This document shows, in pieces, positions 48,261 through 61,100 of a stretch of DNA of 64,000 bases. Under the pieces are notes generated by a model, which did not search any database, was not told the origin of the DNA, and saw only the letters and a program-made list of their open reading frames with translations. The stretch is taken from contig CM048572.1 in assembly GCA_026413225.1 (NCBI GenBank), positions 7,812,001 to 7,876,000 of the forward strand. Direction: 5' to 3'. Source of the stretch: Otis tarda. Lineage: Eukaryota > Chordata > Aves > Otidiformes > Otididae. The first letter of the stretch is position 1. Every line of letters begins with the position of its first letter. The position numbers were made by a program, and so were the translations under genes.

Positions 48261-51200
48261 TCAGAAGTGAGCGCTTGATTTAGCAGTCTGCCTCCTACTC
48301 TCAAAAGAAGCGTAGGCACCGCGGGGCAGATCATCATAAGACTACAGGCAGTTGAGCAGGCAAAGGGATCCTAATCCCCCCCTGAGGGCACTGATGAAGG
48401 CAAGGCAGATCCCACCATAGGCGCAGCATTTCTGCCTGTCAGTAACTTTAAAGCAGCTGAAATGCTTGTGATGTGCTCAGAGCCCTGCTTCCAGCAAATG
48501 CTCCAGAGCCTGCGGTATTTGGGAAGAGAGCAGGAAGCACCCACGTCACCACAGGGGCTTGGTCCCTAAGGTGCATTTTCTGGCAGGCTTGGAGAATGCC
48601 CTGTTGCATTCCCCAGGCTGGTGTGAGCTCTGGGAGAGTGGTTCATGGAAAACTGCTGCCCCTCCCTCCCAGAAATGTCAGGGTAAGATACAGAAATTCC
48701 CTGTACAAATGTGAAGTTGTACTGAGCAGTCTCTTGCATTACTCAGGAGTTGAATTTTGAAGACCATAAAGCATTTGGGAAAGTCTCAAAGGAACGATAT
48801 ATTCCAGTTTGCTCTTTGGCTCTAGCACAGGTGTTAGACTCTCTCTAGTTCAGTAATATGAATCCTACAGAAAGGGAAGAAATGTAATTGTCCTGTATGA
48901 TAGCAGGATTTTCATGAGGTTGCCTAAAAATATCATCCTGCAAGGGTGCCGTGGCTTGTTTAACACTCATTGGGTCAGCCTGGGGTCTGTGCCTGCCTCA
49001 AAGAAAGAAAAAGTAACGAAGGGCAAGTTCCCTCAGGGAATGAAATGGCTGTTTTGATACAGGTCATGGGCTGAGTTGGAGGTGCCTCTCCGTGAATTCA
49101 GATCAGGAATGCTCAGGAACAGGGAGACGAGCAAAGCTGGACCATTCCTCCACAGAGCCCAGTCCAGCTCCCAAGCCTCAGCCCATGCCTGGTGCTCGGG
49201 GACGTGTGAGCTCTGCTGAGCTTTACTCCGCACAGATACCTAACGGGTTTTATGTCTGGTGTTTAGAGCTTGAAAACCCAGCCTGAGGCAGCATAAAATA
49301 TGATTTTCCCCTCAGTATTATGTGGTGAGTGACTCCAGCCCATCTTTATTTTCTCTAAAGCATTATGAAAGATAAACACTCCAAGAAAATGGCATCCATT
49401 CACAGCATGTGAAGGGCCACCAGCAGTGCTAATAAAAATTCTAATTGCAAGAGGATAACTCTCAGTCTCTCTGACTCATGCTATGGAAGATGCTGAAATG
49501 GCACTCTTGTTTTCATCTCTCCAGCACTCTGTTGCAACGATAGTGTCTTTATGTGCATCTATAAAGCACATGCAGTTCTTGATATGTTTTCTTATATCAC
49601 TGAACATATCCCTTATATTTCCCCATGAAAAATAAGGATGAAAGGATGGAAAAAATGGCATAGAGAAGGAAAGAGAGGGAGAAAATTGGCTGAGGGAGGG
49701 GTAAGAAGAGAAACAGTTTGGCTTCTGCCAACCCAAGATTTTTCAGTCTTCTAAAAAACTAGAACCAAATATCTATCCATTTTTCCATGTTTCACCTCTC
49801 CAAAACTTCTCCATCCCACATGCCATTAGATCAGCCTGGCTGCCATGCCCAACCTCTGTCCTGGAGGCCACCTCCTCTCCCACCCAGCAGACACAGGCCA
49901 GTTGGCTACAAGCAGTGCTCAGAAGAACCAGTCCTTCTGCCATGTGGAGAATTTCCAGGATGCTGGGATATATCCCCAACAAAACGCCAAACTCAGTTCA
50001 GGGAAGTAAATTTAAGGATGTACCCATTATCATATTAATCCTCCTCCTAACTTAGAGCCAAAAGAACTGTGTCCTGGCACAGCCCCAGGGCTCATGAGCC
50101 CATCCACATTGTCAGCAGCGCTACCTCGGTCTCGGCCAGGACCAGACAGTACAGCCTCAGGGAATAAACGTGAGCAAAATCTAATTTTCTACTGGATCAA
50201 CCTTAATTGTAAATCGATTGTTGAGTTTTTTTATTGTTTTGCAAGGTGCTCTGGCACTGACTAGGATGCAAGTTATGTACAAGCCCTGGTGCCAAGCCTG
50301 GCACAGGTGACAGAGCCTGCTGAGTCGGGAAGGCTGAATAGGTACAGGCACCCAACGTTAAGAAACTCCTTCCACGGGCAGTCACTTACAGTCCCACTGC
50401 ATCACGAGTAGAGAGACAATTACCCCACGGTACCACAGAGAGGGTGCAGATCCATCTATGCCCACCATGACCTGCCTGCCCGTGGTAGCTCAACCGCTGA
50501 ATGGCTCCTGGTTAGTTTTCAGCAGTGCCTGGACTAGCGCTGTCTCTCTAGAGAAGGGAGAGAATGTAAATATTCAGGCTAACCTGGGTGATGCTTGTTT
50601 GTTGTTAATATGCAAAACCTGGGGCCAGACTCTGCCAGGTGACTGGAATATTTAATATTGTTGCATTATATGAGTAGTTGCAAAAGCTCATCTTTGAGGA
50701 AGGCTGAAAGCCATTTATATGCATGCATGCAGGTATATTCTGGTTTCAGAAGAATGGAAAGTCAACCCCACAGGTCATAAGGGAGCTATGGGGTGCTCTG
50801 TCCATGCTCTCAGGTTGAAGAACGGCAGAACCAGGATTTCTGGCTTTTCTGTGTGCACCCCTGCTATGTATGACATAGTCTAGATGCAGTTAAATTGATG
50901 TGGCAATGCCAGGGTCGGAGCCCAGCTATCCCAGCTCTCTACACCCTGCCTTCAGACAAGACCGTTCTGGTCCCATTCGTCCACTCAAGAGGTCTCCTCT
51001 ACCAAAGACAAGTGGTGATAGAGCAGTGACCAAGACCCACAGTCCATGCGTGTGTCCAGGAAAGAGCTTTGTGCTTTTGTGTTGAATGCAGAAGACACAA
51101 CCTAGAAAACCATGCTGTGACCGTTTGTCAGCCTCTGCCTTCATACAGATCTCATGTTGGACCCATCCATACCCTGTGGTCCAATGAGCAATACGGGACC

Positions 51201-54077
51201 GGTACGGAGTGTTGCTTGAGGAACCTGCAGCCTCCAGAGAGGCTGTGAAGAGGCTCCCTCTCGTGCGCTGCCGGCCTTGCGCTGGGCAGGGCCGTGCACT
51301 CCTCCTCTTCCTCCCTGCTGCGGCAGCCTGCCAGCTCCCATCTGTTCCCCTTCCAGTAACCATCAAGTACTGGTGTCTCTCTGCTGTTGCCCAATGTTTT
51401 ATTGATAAAAACCTGGTCACTCCCTTTGGCAGACGACTCCAGAAATTTGGCTTACCAAGCAGTGTCTCACCCTTCTCTATTACATTTCTACCTGTTTTCT
51501 GCCCACGTTCTCTCTATGCAAACCCATAGCAGCCTGAGCTGGACGATGCCTGCCAGCTGGGCTTGGTTATGCTAACGACCAACAGATACTCTGAAATCAC
51601 TCTAATTAACAGGCTTTGCAAAGCACTGTCTGTAGTTAGCACTCTGCAAACGTGCAATGCCAGTCATGTCCAAAAGGACACGTTTCCTCTACTCACATCT
51701 GCCAAGAACCATTTCACAGAATTTTTTGAAGCAAAAATAAATCTTGCTGAATAAAGCAGGCCTGGACCTATAAACTCATATGGAGCAATAAAACTTTGCT
51801 GTCCTCCCCCCAGAGCGGCAGTCCTGCTCTGCAGAGGCAGTGTCCCACTGCCGGCAGCACACACGTGCATAACAGGAATAGGATCAATGAATCTCTACCA
51901 CATGTGCTACAATGAACAGAGACTTCTTCTAGAGCAAAAGACAGTCCTGAGGCCCCAGTCTGCCATGAGGTTGGCTGGTACAGCTGATGATAACAACAAA
52001 ATGAGATTTTAAGGGGACTGGCCAAGCCCATCGTGGTGCGGGATTGGGACCCGCCATGCTGTTTGCAGTGCCATGCTCTTTTCATATTCGTGCCATTGGT
52101 GAATCTGCAGCATGCAAGCAGGCAAGCCACAGAGGGAAGGGTAAAAATACTTCTTCTGAATGCATAGCCCTAAACAGTGGAGAGTGAATGTCATCCTATT
52201 CGGATAAGCAAATTGAGTATGCCATTCTGATAACACTGTTTCCAGTAGCTGAGTTCTCCTCTGGAAGCTGCCACTCTATTAATGCCCTGTGTCCATGTCT
52301 TAGCTTTCATCGCTTGCATTTTGCATCACCAAGTGTAATCTGTAGCAGAGATAAATTGACCATTGCCCGAGTTCTGTTGATGACATTGTGTCTTCCAAAG
52401 GTTAAATGACTTTATCAATGTCCTATTAATAAAGAATCCATTACTCTTGACTGTCTGCTTTCTGCTGGGTACCCTGAAATCTCTATTTCCACCTTGGCTG
52501 AGAGAAGAGTCCTCATGTTCTCAATTCTCAGCTGCCTGGTCAAGCCCCGAGGACCCTCCGGACTCCCATTAGAGTAAACGTAACATAATTTAACAGAAAA
52601 GCTGAACAATACCCTTCTACTGTGTTCCCTCAGTGGTCTGCATTGATGGCTGCAAAATACAGTCACGGCTAAATCCCAAATGCTCACTTTTTAAAAATCC
52701 CTCTGATTTTATTAGTTTCCTGAACTGTGTATGCAGTAGCATGCACTTGTGTGGTTTTTAAAGATTTTTTTTTTGCAACCATTCTTTGCAGCCAGTTTCT
52801 CTTATGGACAAGTTGGGAATGGCTGACCAGAGCCTGAGGATGCTCTGGAGGAATACAGCCTGGGAGCCCTCTCCCTCGTCCTCACTGCCAACAAAAGTCA
52901 AAACTCTCACAACTTTTCTAAACCCTTCTACTGCTCAAGGTCTGGCAGCTAAAGAATTATCCATTTCCTCGAAAACCAACTTATGAAATGAATCATTTTG
53001 ATAGGTGGCAGGATAGCATTGTCCTATTTTGTAGGAATTTATGTTCTGAAGTGATACGAGTTGAGTTACAAAGTAAGTAGAAAACCAGAAAGATACACGA
53101 ACACAAATTTACATGGTTGGTATGACAACAGGGATGTTTTGTTTAGATAAGACTGAAAGGCTTTGAGAGGAGAATGAAAGAATACACTCTAAAAAAAATG
53201 CAAATCTGGAATGGCTTCCCCAAGACAGACAAGAATTTATTAATAATTTCCTTCAGAGAGAAGATAAGGTTGGCACACTGGAGAATTAACCTGAGAATTG
53301 TCAGTTCGCAATGAGCTGAAACCAAGTGGTAAACACACATTGTGATTACATTACAGTTGCAACTGGGAGAGATATTTAGTTATTAATTGTTAATTGCATG
53401 AACAAGTAAATTTACTCTCCCTTCATTAACAATGCTCTGCCTGTTTGAGAGATGAAGATCTATAGCTCCTCAGCACCATTTCTACTCAGGCTGAAAAGAT
53501 GGACCCTCTAGGTCCAGCTTTGAGTTTGTATGGGCCAAGAACCTCCAGGAACCCCCATTTTTGTGCGTGAAGCCTTGGAGATCTCTTGCCTCTCACAGAG
53601 AGGCAAAAACTGGGGAAACCTCACTGCAGTCAGAGTCCCATCCTGGCAGCGTAAGACAAAAACTGGCCACTGGTTTTGCTACTTATGGTGATTTTTGTTG
53701 GAAAGCTCCTAGAGGAACAAAGCAGCAAGAGTCCCCAGGAGCAGCTGCCTTTTTCCAACACGATCCTTGCATGATGGAGAAAACCCTGTTCACTCCCCAA
53801 GACGTGTGACTGACCCTGCAAGGACAGCGGGGTAGTGGAGAAAGCCACGGGAGCAAAGTCAGCTGGGCACGGCAGGTCAGCTGTGCCACCCCAGCTGCAA
53901 TAAAACAGACATGGAATCGAATGCACCCTTTTCTGCCTAAATTGCAGTGCTTTCCGGCTTGTTTCTTTCTCTAATAGCCAAGACGGTTATAAGGTGGCTG
54001 TACATTCAGCCTTTTAACGTGTTATATGAGCTGCTTTGAAGCAGTGCTGGGTTTGTTATCCTCTCTTTTCACTGCAG
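48261..54077. other. Non-coding DNA, no gene recognised
   Basis: Mixed DNA with a purine-rich stretch at about 49625-49715, AT-rich patches at 53020-53460 and a T run near 52766. The 164-codon minus-strand open frame at 50926-51420 has no recognisable domain and looks like chance. A possible MIR remnant is listed separately. Confidence 0.5.
52385..52440 (-). mobile_element. Doubtful MIR remnant, reverse orientation
   Basis: 'aaaggttaaatgactttatcaatgtcctattaataa' resembles the reverse complement of the MIR 3' region ('gaggttaagtgacttgcccaaggtcacacagctaataa') in order, with many substitutions. It is only suggestive by eye. Confidence 0.25.
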
Positions 54078-54352
54078 ATATAAAGTCAGACGGAGCAGTG
54101 ATTGCTGGAGCAGCCCTTGGTCCCGCGAGCCGGGCTGTCCCTGAGCAATCCAGCTGGGAGCTAGGAACACGTGCAATGGCAAGGGAGCTGTACAGAGGAG
54201 GTAGCAGCTGAGGAAAGTTATTAGTAGAGAACTGTGGAGCATGTGAAGTGGAAATAATAGCACATAATGGTTCAACGTGAATGAAAAGCCAGCCAATGGC
54301 AGCATTGAAAATACACTTCCAAGATCATTCAGTTTTTCTATGCACAATAAAA
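54078..54352 (+). other. Speculative terminal exon (acceptor to AATAAA)
   Basis: A strong acceptor (tatcctctcttttcactgcag) ends at 54077. The frame after it stays open to a stop at 54209-54211. An AATAAA hexamer follows at 54346-54351, immediately before a genomic A run. This is the layout of a terminal exon, but the roughly 44 codons match nothing I recognise, no upstream exon was found, and the adjacent A run is also a known internal-priming trap. Confidence 0.15.
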
Positions 54353-54582
54353 GAAAAAAAAAAAACACGTACATGCTTGTAAGCCCTACCAATAGCCCTC
54401 CCAAAGGCACTTCTGAGGGGGGACAGAGGGACCAAGGGCAACGGAGAAAGCCTGCACATTTCCCACTCTGATACTCCCTGATTTTATGCACAACAGAAAG
54501 CTTTCAATTCTCTAAACTCAACAGGTATGATGTATTTATATTTACTTTATCAAAGTTAATCAGAATAATCTGTTTTGTGGAA

Positions 54583-54712
54583 AGACAAGGTTGGATGGGG
54601 CTTTGAGTGACCTGGTCTAGTGGAAGGTGTCCCTGCCCGTGGCAGGGCGGTTGGAACTGGATGATCTTTAAATCCTTCCAATCCAAACCATTCTGTGATC
54701 CTATGACTCCAT
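54583..54712 (+). mobile_element. CR1 LINE, 3' end fragment
   Basis: The segment matches in order the conserved 3' end of chicken-repeat-1 non-LTR retrotransposons: 'ggttggatggggctttgag', 'cctggtctagtggaaggtgt', 'ccctgcccgtggcaggg', 'ggttggaactggatgatctt' and the tail 'ccattctgtgatcctatgac'. CR1 copies are usually 5'-truncated and lack poly(A), as here. No reverse transcriptase portion remains, so the copy is dead. It is the main taxonomic clue for a sauropsid, probably avian, genome. Confidence 0.95.
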
Positions 54713-57287
54713 GCACTTATAATAGTCTGGAGAATTCTCATTTTTATGTTTTGTTTGGAGCAACAGAAAAGAGAACATGAGATAACGTGCTTTGATAATG
54801 TTGAATTGTTTCAGTTTGATGAATTACGATGTTTTGTGCTAGAACTGCAAAGTCATCATCCACTATAAAAGACTAAACAGCATATATACCTTATACTCAT
54901 ATATTCACATTTTAAAGCTTGTATTTTCATCTAACTCAGAAGCCAAAATGACACAAATTGAAATGATCAAATCAAAGGGAAACATTTTTACCTTAGCAAA
55001 ATGAAACACCTTTGATGTTATTGAAACTAAACAAGAAAGTCAAAATGATTTGACATTTCCCATGAAACAGTTAGTCAGTACTGACACGCTTCTGTGAAAC
55101 ATTTCTAGTTTGAGGAGGATTCGGAGAGGCCCCATGCCATCACAGCCGGAGCCTCCCCATCCCTCTTGCACCAGCTCCTGCCTCCCATTCCCTTCCTGGG
55201 TGCTGGCTCTGCACCAGCTGGTTGGAAAACCATTACATCGGTGGAAAATGGCTCAAGGTTCCCACCCAGAACTGATTCTGGAGGTTGTGTAGGGCTGTCT
55301 GCCATTTGTTCAGAGGTGCTTGAGCTCCCGAAGCCTTCCCTCGTGCCCCCAGACCCTGCAGAGGAGGAAGGCGGGTGGCCAGCCCTGCGCAGGGAATCCC
55401 ACAGACCTGAAATGCCACTGCGGGAAGTCAGCATGTGCGCCTGGGAGGCTGGAGACGGCACAGCTCTGGCGTTAGGCTTTCAAACTCCGCTGAGGAGCAG
55501 GATGTCTCCGTGCATGGCTACGCTCTTTCTGTTGGCATGAACAGCCACTCAAGAGGAGTGCAAGCCCCAGTGCTTTCCCATTTCATGTGAGCCAGTTCCT
55601 TTGGTGCTCTGCCTCATCTCCCCCTCTACAAAAGTCTCTTAGAAACTCACAGAAGTCAGTTCCATTGCTACTGGCATTATCATAAGAACCTGCTGGCATT
55701 AATAAAAAGTTTCTGGAGAATTTTGTGCAGCGACTTATAAGATTCAACTGAGAATTATACTCCATCTATATAATCTTATACTCTGGTTTAAGAAAGAACA
55801 TTATCCTTTGTAAAACTCTATAGGAGGTTTTATGAGACTAAGAAAGGAAACACAAACTGTTTATTCCATCTGATCCATTCAGTACCTGAGAAATGTCTTA
55901 ATAAAATTAAAAAACAATAAAATGTACTAAAAGTCTTTCAGTACATAGCTTTTCCAGTACATGTGGAATAAAAAGAAGAATTGATTGTAAAAGCCAATTA
56001 GTACGTGATTTTATTCCAAAACATCTGATATTTCTAGGTCTGCCCTTTAATATTCTAGGGAGGACAAACTTTAAACTCTGATTTTTGTGTTTTGACTCCA
56101 GGGAACGCATGTTTACCACCTGTTTACAGAGCAGTGTCTGAGCCAGCCAATTATTTAAATATCAAAACAGAGACATCATCTGTGACTCAATTAAGCTGTT
56201 TCTCTACACCTTTGCAACCTGAGAGAATCTCCCTCTTGGTCTGGGGTTCTTTCTCTATCTGGCTGCTAAAGAAACAGCCTAGCCAAAAGCAATTTGTGGT
56301 GTCCCTTCCGGCCAGTTCGCCTGCAGGAGTGGAGAGGAAAATTCATTTAAGCACGATCCTTTCACACAGCCTAAGGTGTCTGTCTGGAGCCACCCCAGAG
56401 TCCAGCTGTGGCCATGCTTGGGTGTTGGAGGACAACAGTAGTGATGGGGCCCACCACAACTGCAGGGTCCAAGCTCCATTTTCTGTTCCAGCCAGCTGCT
56501 TGCTGCGTGGCGAGGCCAAGCAGCGGAGGCCACCGCTGTCCTCCTCACAGATGACAGGAGCTCCCTACCTCCCTCCTCTCCTGGACAGGATATAACACTA
56601 AAAATTTATCTTGTTCCATACACAGAGGCAGACAGACCCAGAAACATCATCCAGCTGAGGGCGCAGCCTTTGCGAGCTTGGCTGGGAGCTTCCAGGTTTA
56701 TCAGAGCTCTCATTCTCACTGACCCCACAGCAACCACACAGGCTAAAACCACGGGGCTTTAACTATTAGACCAGCCACTTCCAGAGAGCTCACTGACGCA
56801 GCAAGGCTCAGAAGCGAAGGACAGCAGCTCTAGCAGCATGAGAAGTGAACCAGTGATGGTGTGAGAAGGGAAGACCCATGAGCTTTCTCAATGAAGGTGG
56901 CTAGGTCTGATGCAGAAAGGACCGGAATGCCGAGTGCCTCCCTCCAGATGCTCGAAGGACCCTCTCCTTGTCTGAAGTAGAATTGCCCATTTGTGCTAAG
57001 GCGGGGTTTTACACCTGGTCAGGAACAAATTTTGAAAAGTCCCATGCAAAAATAAATTCCTGATGCGGAGAGGAAAATACTGCAGTGTCAGGTCCTGACC
57101 TATGCTTCTCAGGGCAGATGTAGAGAAGAGGCAGGGAGGAGGTTCCGCAGTTTTTCTCGTGTTCCAGAAGTTTCAAACAGGTGCAATGAAACCTTGGACA
57201 ACTCAGAAGCAGCTATGATATGCCAAATAGGTCACTAAAAAACCATTGTTCACTAAAAAAATCTACTTTTCAGAGTACTGCATTGCC

Positions 57288-57304
57288 ATTGTCACCATGA
57301 CAAT
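57288..57304. repeat. Palindromic RFX-like site (attgtca-cca-tgacaat)
   Basis: Two 7-bp arms, 57288-57294 and 57298-57304, are exact reverse complements with a 3-nt centre. They create a GTCACCATGACAAT core similar to the RFX X-box. It sits at the start of an AT-rich block (57260-57420). Binding is inferred from the motif only. Confidence 0.4.
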
Positions 57305-58096
57305 CAATATTATAACACTGTTTATTTGATGATATGTATATGATCTCTGGAGCTAAGAGTAGCTTGTAATAGACGCTAACCTGAAGCTATGAAAACATGA
57401 CAAAACAATGCCTTAAAATATAATAGAAAACCTTTATGAAAACAAGCAAAGATTTGAAAGGTAGGATTGTGGTTTCCCACAGAAGCACAGTTAGCGCACG
57501 GAAAGGCTCGGCTGCTGGAGGGATACAGGACAAACCACCCACGCTGAGCTTCTTAAGTACAAGTGAAACTTTTGTACTTCATCGGCCTCTCCCACATGCT
57601 ATCAGGTTTCTGAAAAGGCAAGCTACTCGCCATCCCCATGTTAAACTGGATGCACCAGGAGCAAGTTCAAGCAGTAGCAAGAGACAGACAGGCAGACTCT
57701 TCTCTGCAGAGGACCATCATTCATCTGAGTTCACTAAACATGTTGAGTGAGAGACAAAAATACACAAACAGTCCCCACGTAACACCCTTTGACAGACTGT
57801 GGAAGGAGACCTCACCCAAGAGTGTCAAATATTTGCGACATGAATTTATTCAACATTCCTCCAGCTTAGTATCTCCTGTGAGTTCTTTTTTATCACATTT
57901 GTCCAGATTGTTTCCTCATGGCCAAATTTTTGCCAGGGGGGCCCAAATCTCACTATTTAGCAGTAGCTATTTATTCCTCTTTACTGCCACCAAAACCTAA
58001 TCCTATGTATTAGCAGTCTCCTCCCAACTTTTCTAACAAGAGATGCATCTCAGTCTGTGAGATCCTTGGGTTTGACTTGGTTTGCAACCATCTCAA

Positions 58097-58110
58097 TGGG
58101 TTGCAACCCA
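58097..58110. repeat. Perfect 14-bp palindrome tgggttgcaaccca
   Basis: A self-complementary 14-mer with no spacer. Part of it (ttgcaacc) recurs upstream as tttgcaacca at 58081-58090. It may be a dimeric transcription-factor site (the centre TTGCAA is a C/EBP half-site pair) or chance. Confidence 0.5.
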
Positions 58111-61100
58111 GTTTTATCTGGATTTACTGCTTTAAAGACAGCAGAGCATTTCATGTCTGGCAGATTCATTTGAGGTTTTACTTCAAACATTTTGCAGGAT
58201 AAACTCAGAGTAAAGGGTTGAGTTACACAACTGGAAACACACTCACAGAAAGAGCCTGCAAACATAAAACACATCTGGAGCTAATCTCTCCCTTAGGGCT
58301 TTATTTTGGGCTCTGAGACAGCCCTTGGAAGGACCTGAAGAAGGTCCCATCCTTCCCTGTGCCCTCACTTACTCCAGTTACACCGACAGGTCAGAGCTGC
58401 CCTCTTGAGCACATCGCACTGCTCTTGGCTGAATAGCTCGAGGAAACTCATCACATTTCTGACTTGACTTTGCAGAGTGCATTTGTGAGACCACCGGGGT
58501 TTGGCATGCCCAGGGCCTTCACCATACTTTGATTCCTCTCATCAGACTTGCTCTCCTGCCAAGGAAGTTGACCGAATGGTGATTTTTCTGACTTCTCCTT
58601 TCTCAGAGAGCATAACTTGCATGTTGAATACATTTACGGGTCCAGAGCAGCTTACCATATACATATTTTTCAAGTCTTTACTTTTTCATATCTATACAAC
58701 ATGTCGATAGCCATCCTCTCTGAGAGCCCGATGGGATTCCCTGCAGGTGCAGAACTCACAGCACTGACAGATGGAGCACTTTGGGGTCCCCAGTCCTCTC
58801 CCGAAAATGTGTCCAGCAGAATTAGAAGCACGAGCTGCAATAGTGCTCCTAGTTAGACAACGATTAATGACTTATTCAGCACTCCTCATTTCTAATCCCA
58901 AAACACTGAAGAAAGAAATGGGATTAGCAAAATCCCAGTTTGACAGAAAGAGAATTTTATCCTCTTGTAGCACAGGAGTTACACAGTAATCAGGACACAG
59001 GGAGAAAACCCAGCTTTCACAGCTTGAACCCTAGGGCCTTTGGCACTGTCCCATACTACTAGTCCGTGGATCAAGTAATTCGGCAATAAATTGGTCCCTT
59101 CTAACCAAATCAAACGCGTGCTGATGTTTGGAAAAAGTTCAAGATGGGGGGAGTGGGACAACGACGACAGCTATTATTTTTTAAATTGCTTTGGCCTGTA
59201 GAATTGGCTGATCTGAACTGAATCAGATCACATATTCTCAAAGATTTTCAGAACCATCATTGAAAAACAGGAACACTTGAAACCTTGTGGGAAAAATTGT
59301 ATTCCCAATTTGAAGAGAGCATTTTGGATAAGTTTACAAAAAAATGTGGTCATCTATTGGACAACTTTCTAAAAGGAACTGTTAGGTGCTGGAACTGACT
59401 AAGGCCTTCACTCCAAACCATTCAAGGTGGCTGAAAGCAAATTCATTGCACAGCTTGGGATAACGTCTGAAGCGATTCTCTTAACATTTGGATGAAACCA
59501 ACTGGGACCAACTGTACGGCAGCCAACACAAAAAGGTAGAACAAAATGGGTGTAAGAGTGAGGTCAGAGTCAGCCCTCAAATCATCATTAGATAACAAGT
59601 CATGTTGGCTTCACTATTTAATTTAATGACACATGAACTATAGAGGTGTGGGCGTAGAAATGAATATCTGAAAAAGCCAAGACTCAAATGAAAACATTTG
59701 ACACAGATGAAGATTCTTTTCCTTTCTTTGAGAAAGCTAAAAAAAGAAGAGGGAAATATCCAGAATAATTAGCCCAAATAACACCATCAGTCCTAAGTAG
59801 AAAAAGACACTTATTCTGCTCAGATCCCTGGAGTAGGATGAGAACATCTCATCCTATGCATCACAGTGATTTTCCTGGTTTACTTGTTGCACACTGTATG
59901 CTCCTCTCCTAACAAGTGGCAGTCATTGCCAGTCCTTCAGCAGACCTTAGCCTAAATGTTCACATTATATTCATCACTGTTTCAGAGCCAAAATGCTGTA
60001 AATAATCTACCACTCAAACTTATTATTATTTTGATTGCCAGAGCCAGCTGCTCTGCTGCCTAGCATCCCTTTTCAAAGGAAACGCATTGTTTCTTCCAGC
60101 TTTGGGTCTCCTCTCATATACTGGCGGAAGCAGGAATAGCTCTTCTGAAGGCAGTGGAATTGTAGAGATGTAAGCTTGGGGCATGTGAGACGGAATTTAT
60201 TGCTGTCATGTTGTCTCTGTTTCCATAACTCCCCTAGCCCCTCAACCAAATATGTGCTCCAGTTGTGCTGGGAGCTGTACGACATATAATCCTTGCAGCA
60301 TCCTGACTCAAAACAAGCCTGTTTTGTTCTCTCCCTGGTTTATTCTGCTTATGTGGGAGCTCCTGTGAAGCCAGGGGCATGAATACATTGCATGGTGCTA
60401 CTCAGACCTTGAGGAATGAGCTGATCTTGACAAAGGTGATGAAGAGTCAGGCTGTCTGAAACAGGATGCTTTTTATTATCTTGTTAGCTGCTGGCATGAT
60501 CAACTCACCCTCAAGAGGGAAGGTGAAACGATGAGATTTACCTCTTTAGAAGATTTGGGTCTCATCCAAAGATCTTCAGTGCAAAATATGTTGCATATGA
60601 CAGCTAAATACTTTGTGCACCTTACAAAAGAGATGTGGAAATAAGATGTGGAGAGTGGAGGACACATGACTTCTACAATGAAAACTCCTTTCCACAAAGT
60701 ATTTTTCATCTGCTAAGCTTTGCCTGCTCTTCACACATGACAACTGTTCACAAAACAACAGGGTCCTGGATAACAGGATTAGAAACTGGAAGCTGTGAGC
60801 TGAGCTAAGCTTCAGCCTCGCTGCATGAAAACAGCCTCTGAGCTCAGAAGACAACAGGCTGGTGTAGGAGAAAGAGATAACTTTTGGAGAGATGCAGGGG
60901 AAGCCCTGGAGTGCCTCCTCCCTGAGGAGACATGAAATGAGGCTTTGCATCTTGCAGGGTTTGGAGACCTATTGAATGGCCCTATATCTATTTATTAGCA
61001 TTTTGATTTTCACTGAAGGACCTTCACTGAATGTGCTGCTGGGCAACAGGATGCAACCAGGCTGGTTGTCCCTGACAGCAACGCTGTGCTGCCCGTCTCT

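Noticed and set aside
50926-51420. 164-codon minus-strand open frame
   Set aside because: Translation shows no known fold or motif and overlaps other equally good frames on both strands.
56092-56595. 167-codon plus-strand open frame
   Set aside because: No recognisable protein, no convincing splice context; a length that chance alone would give a few times in this window.
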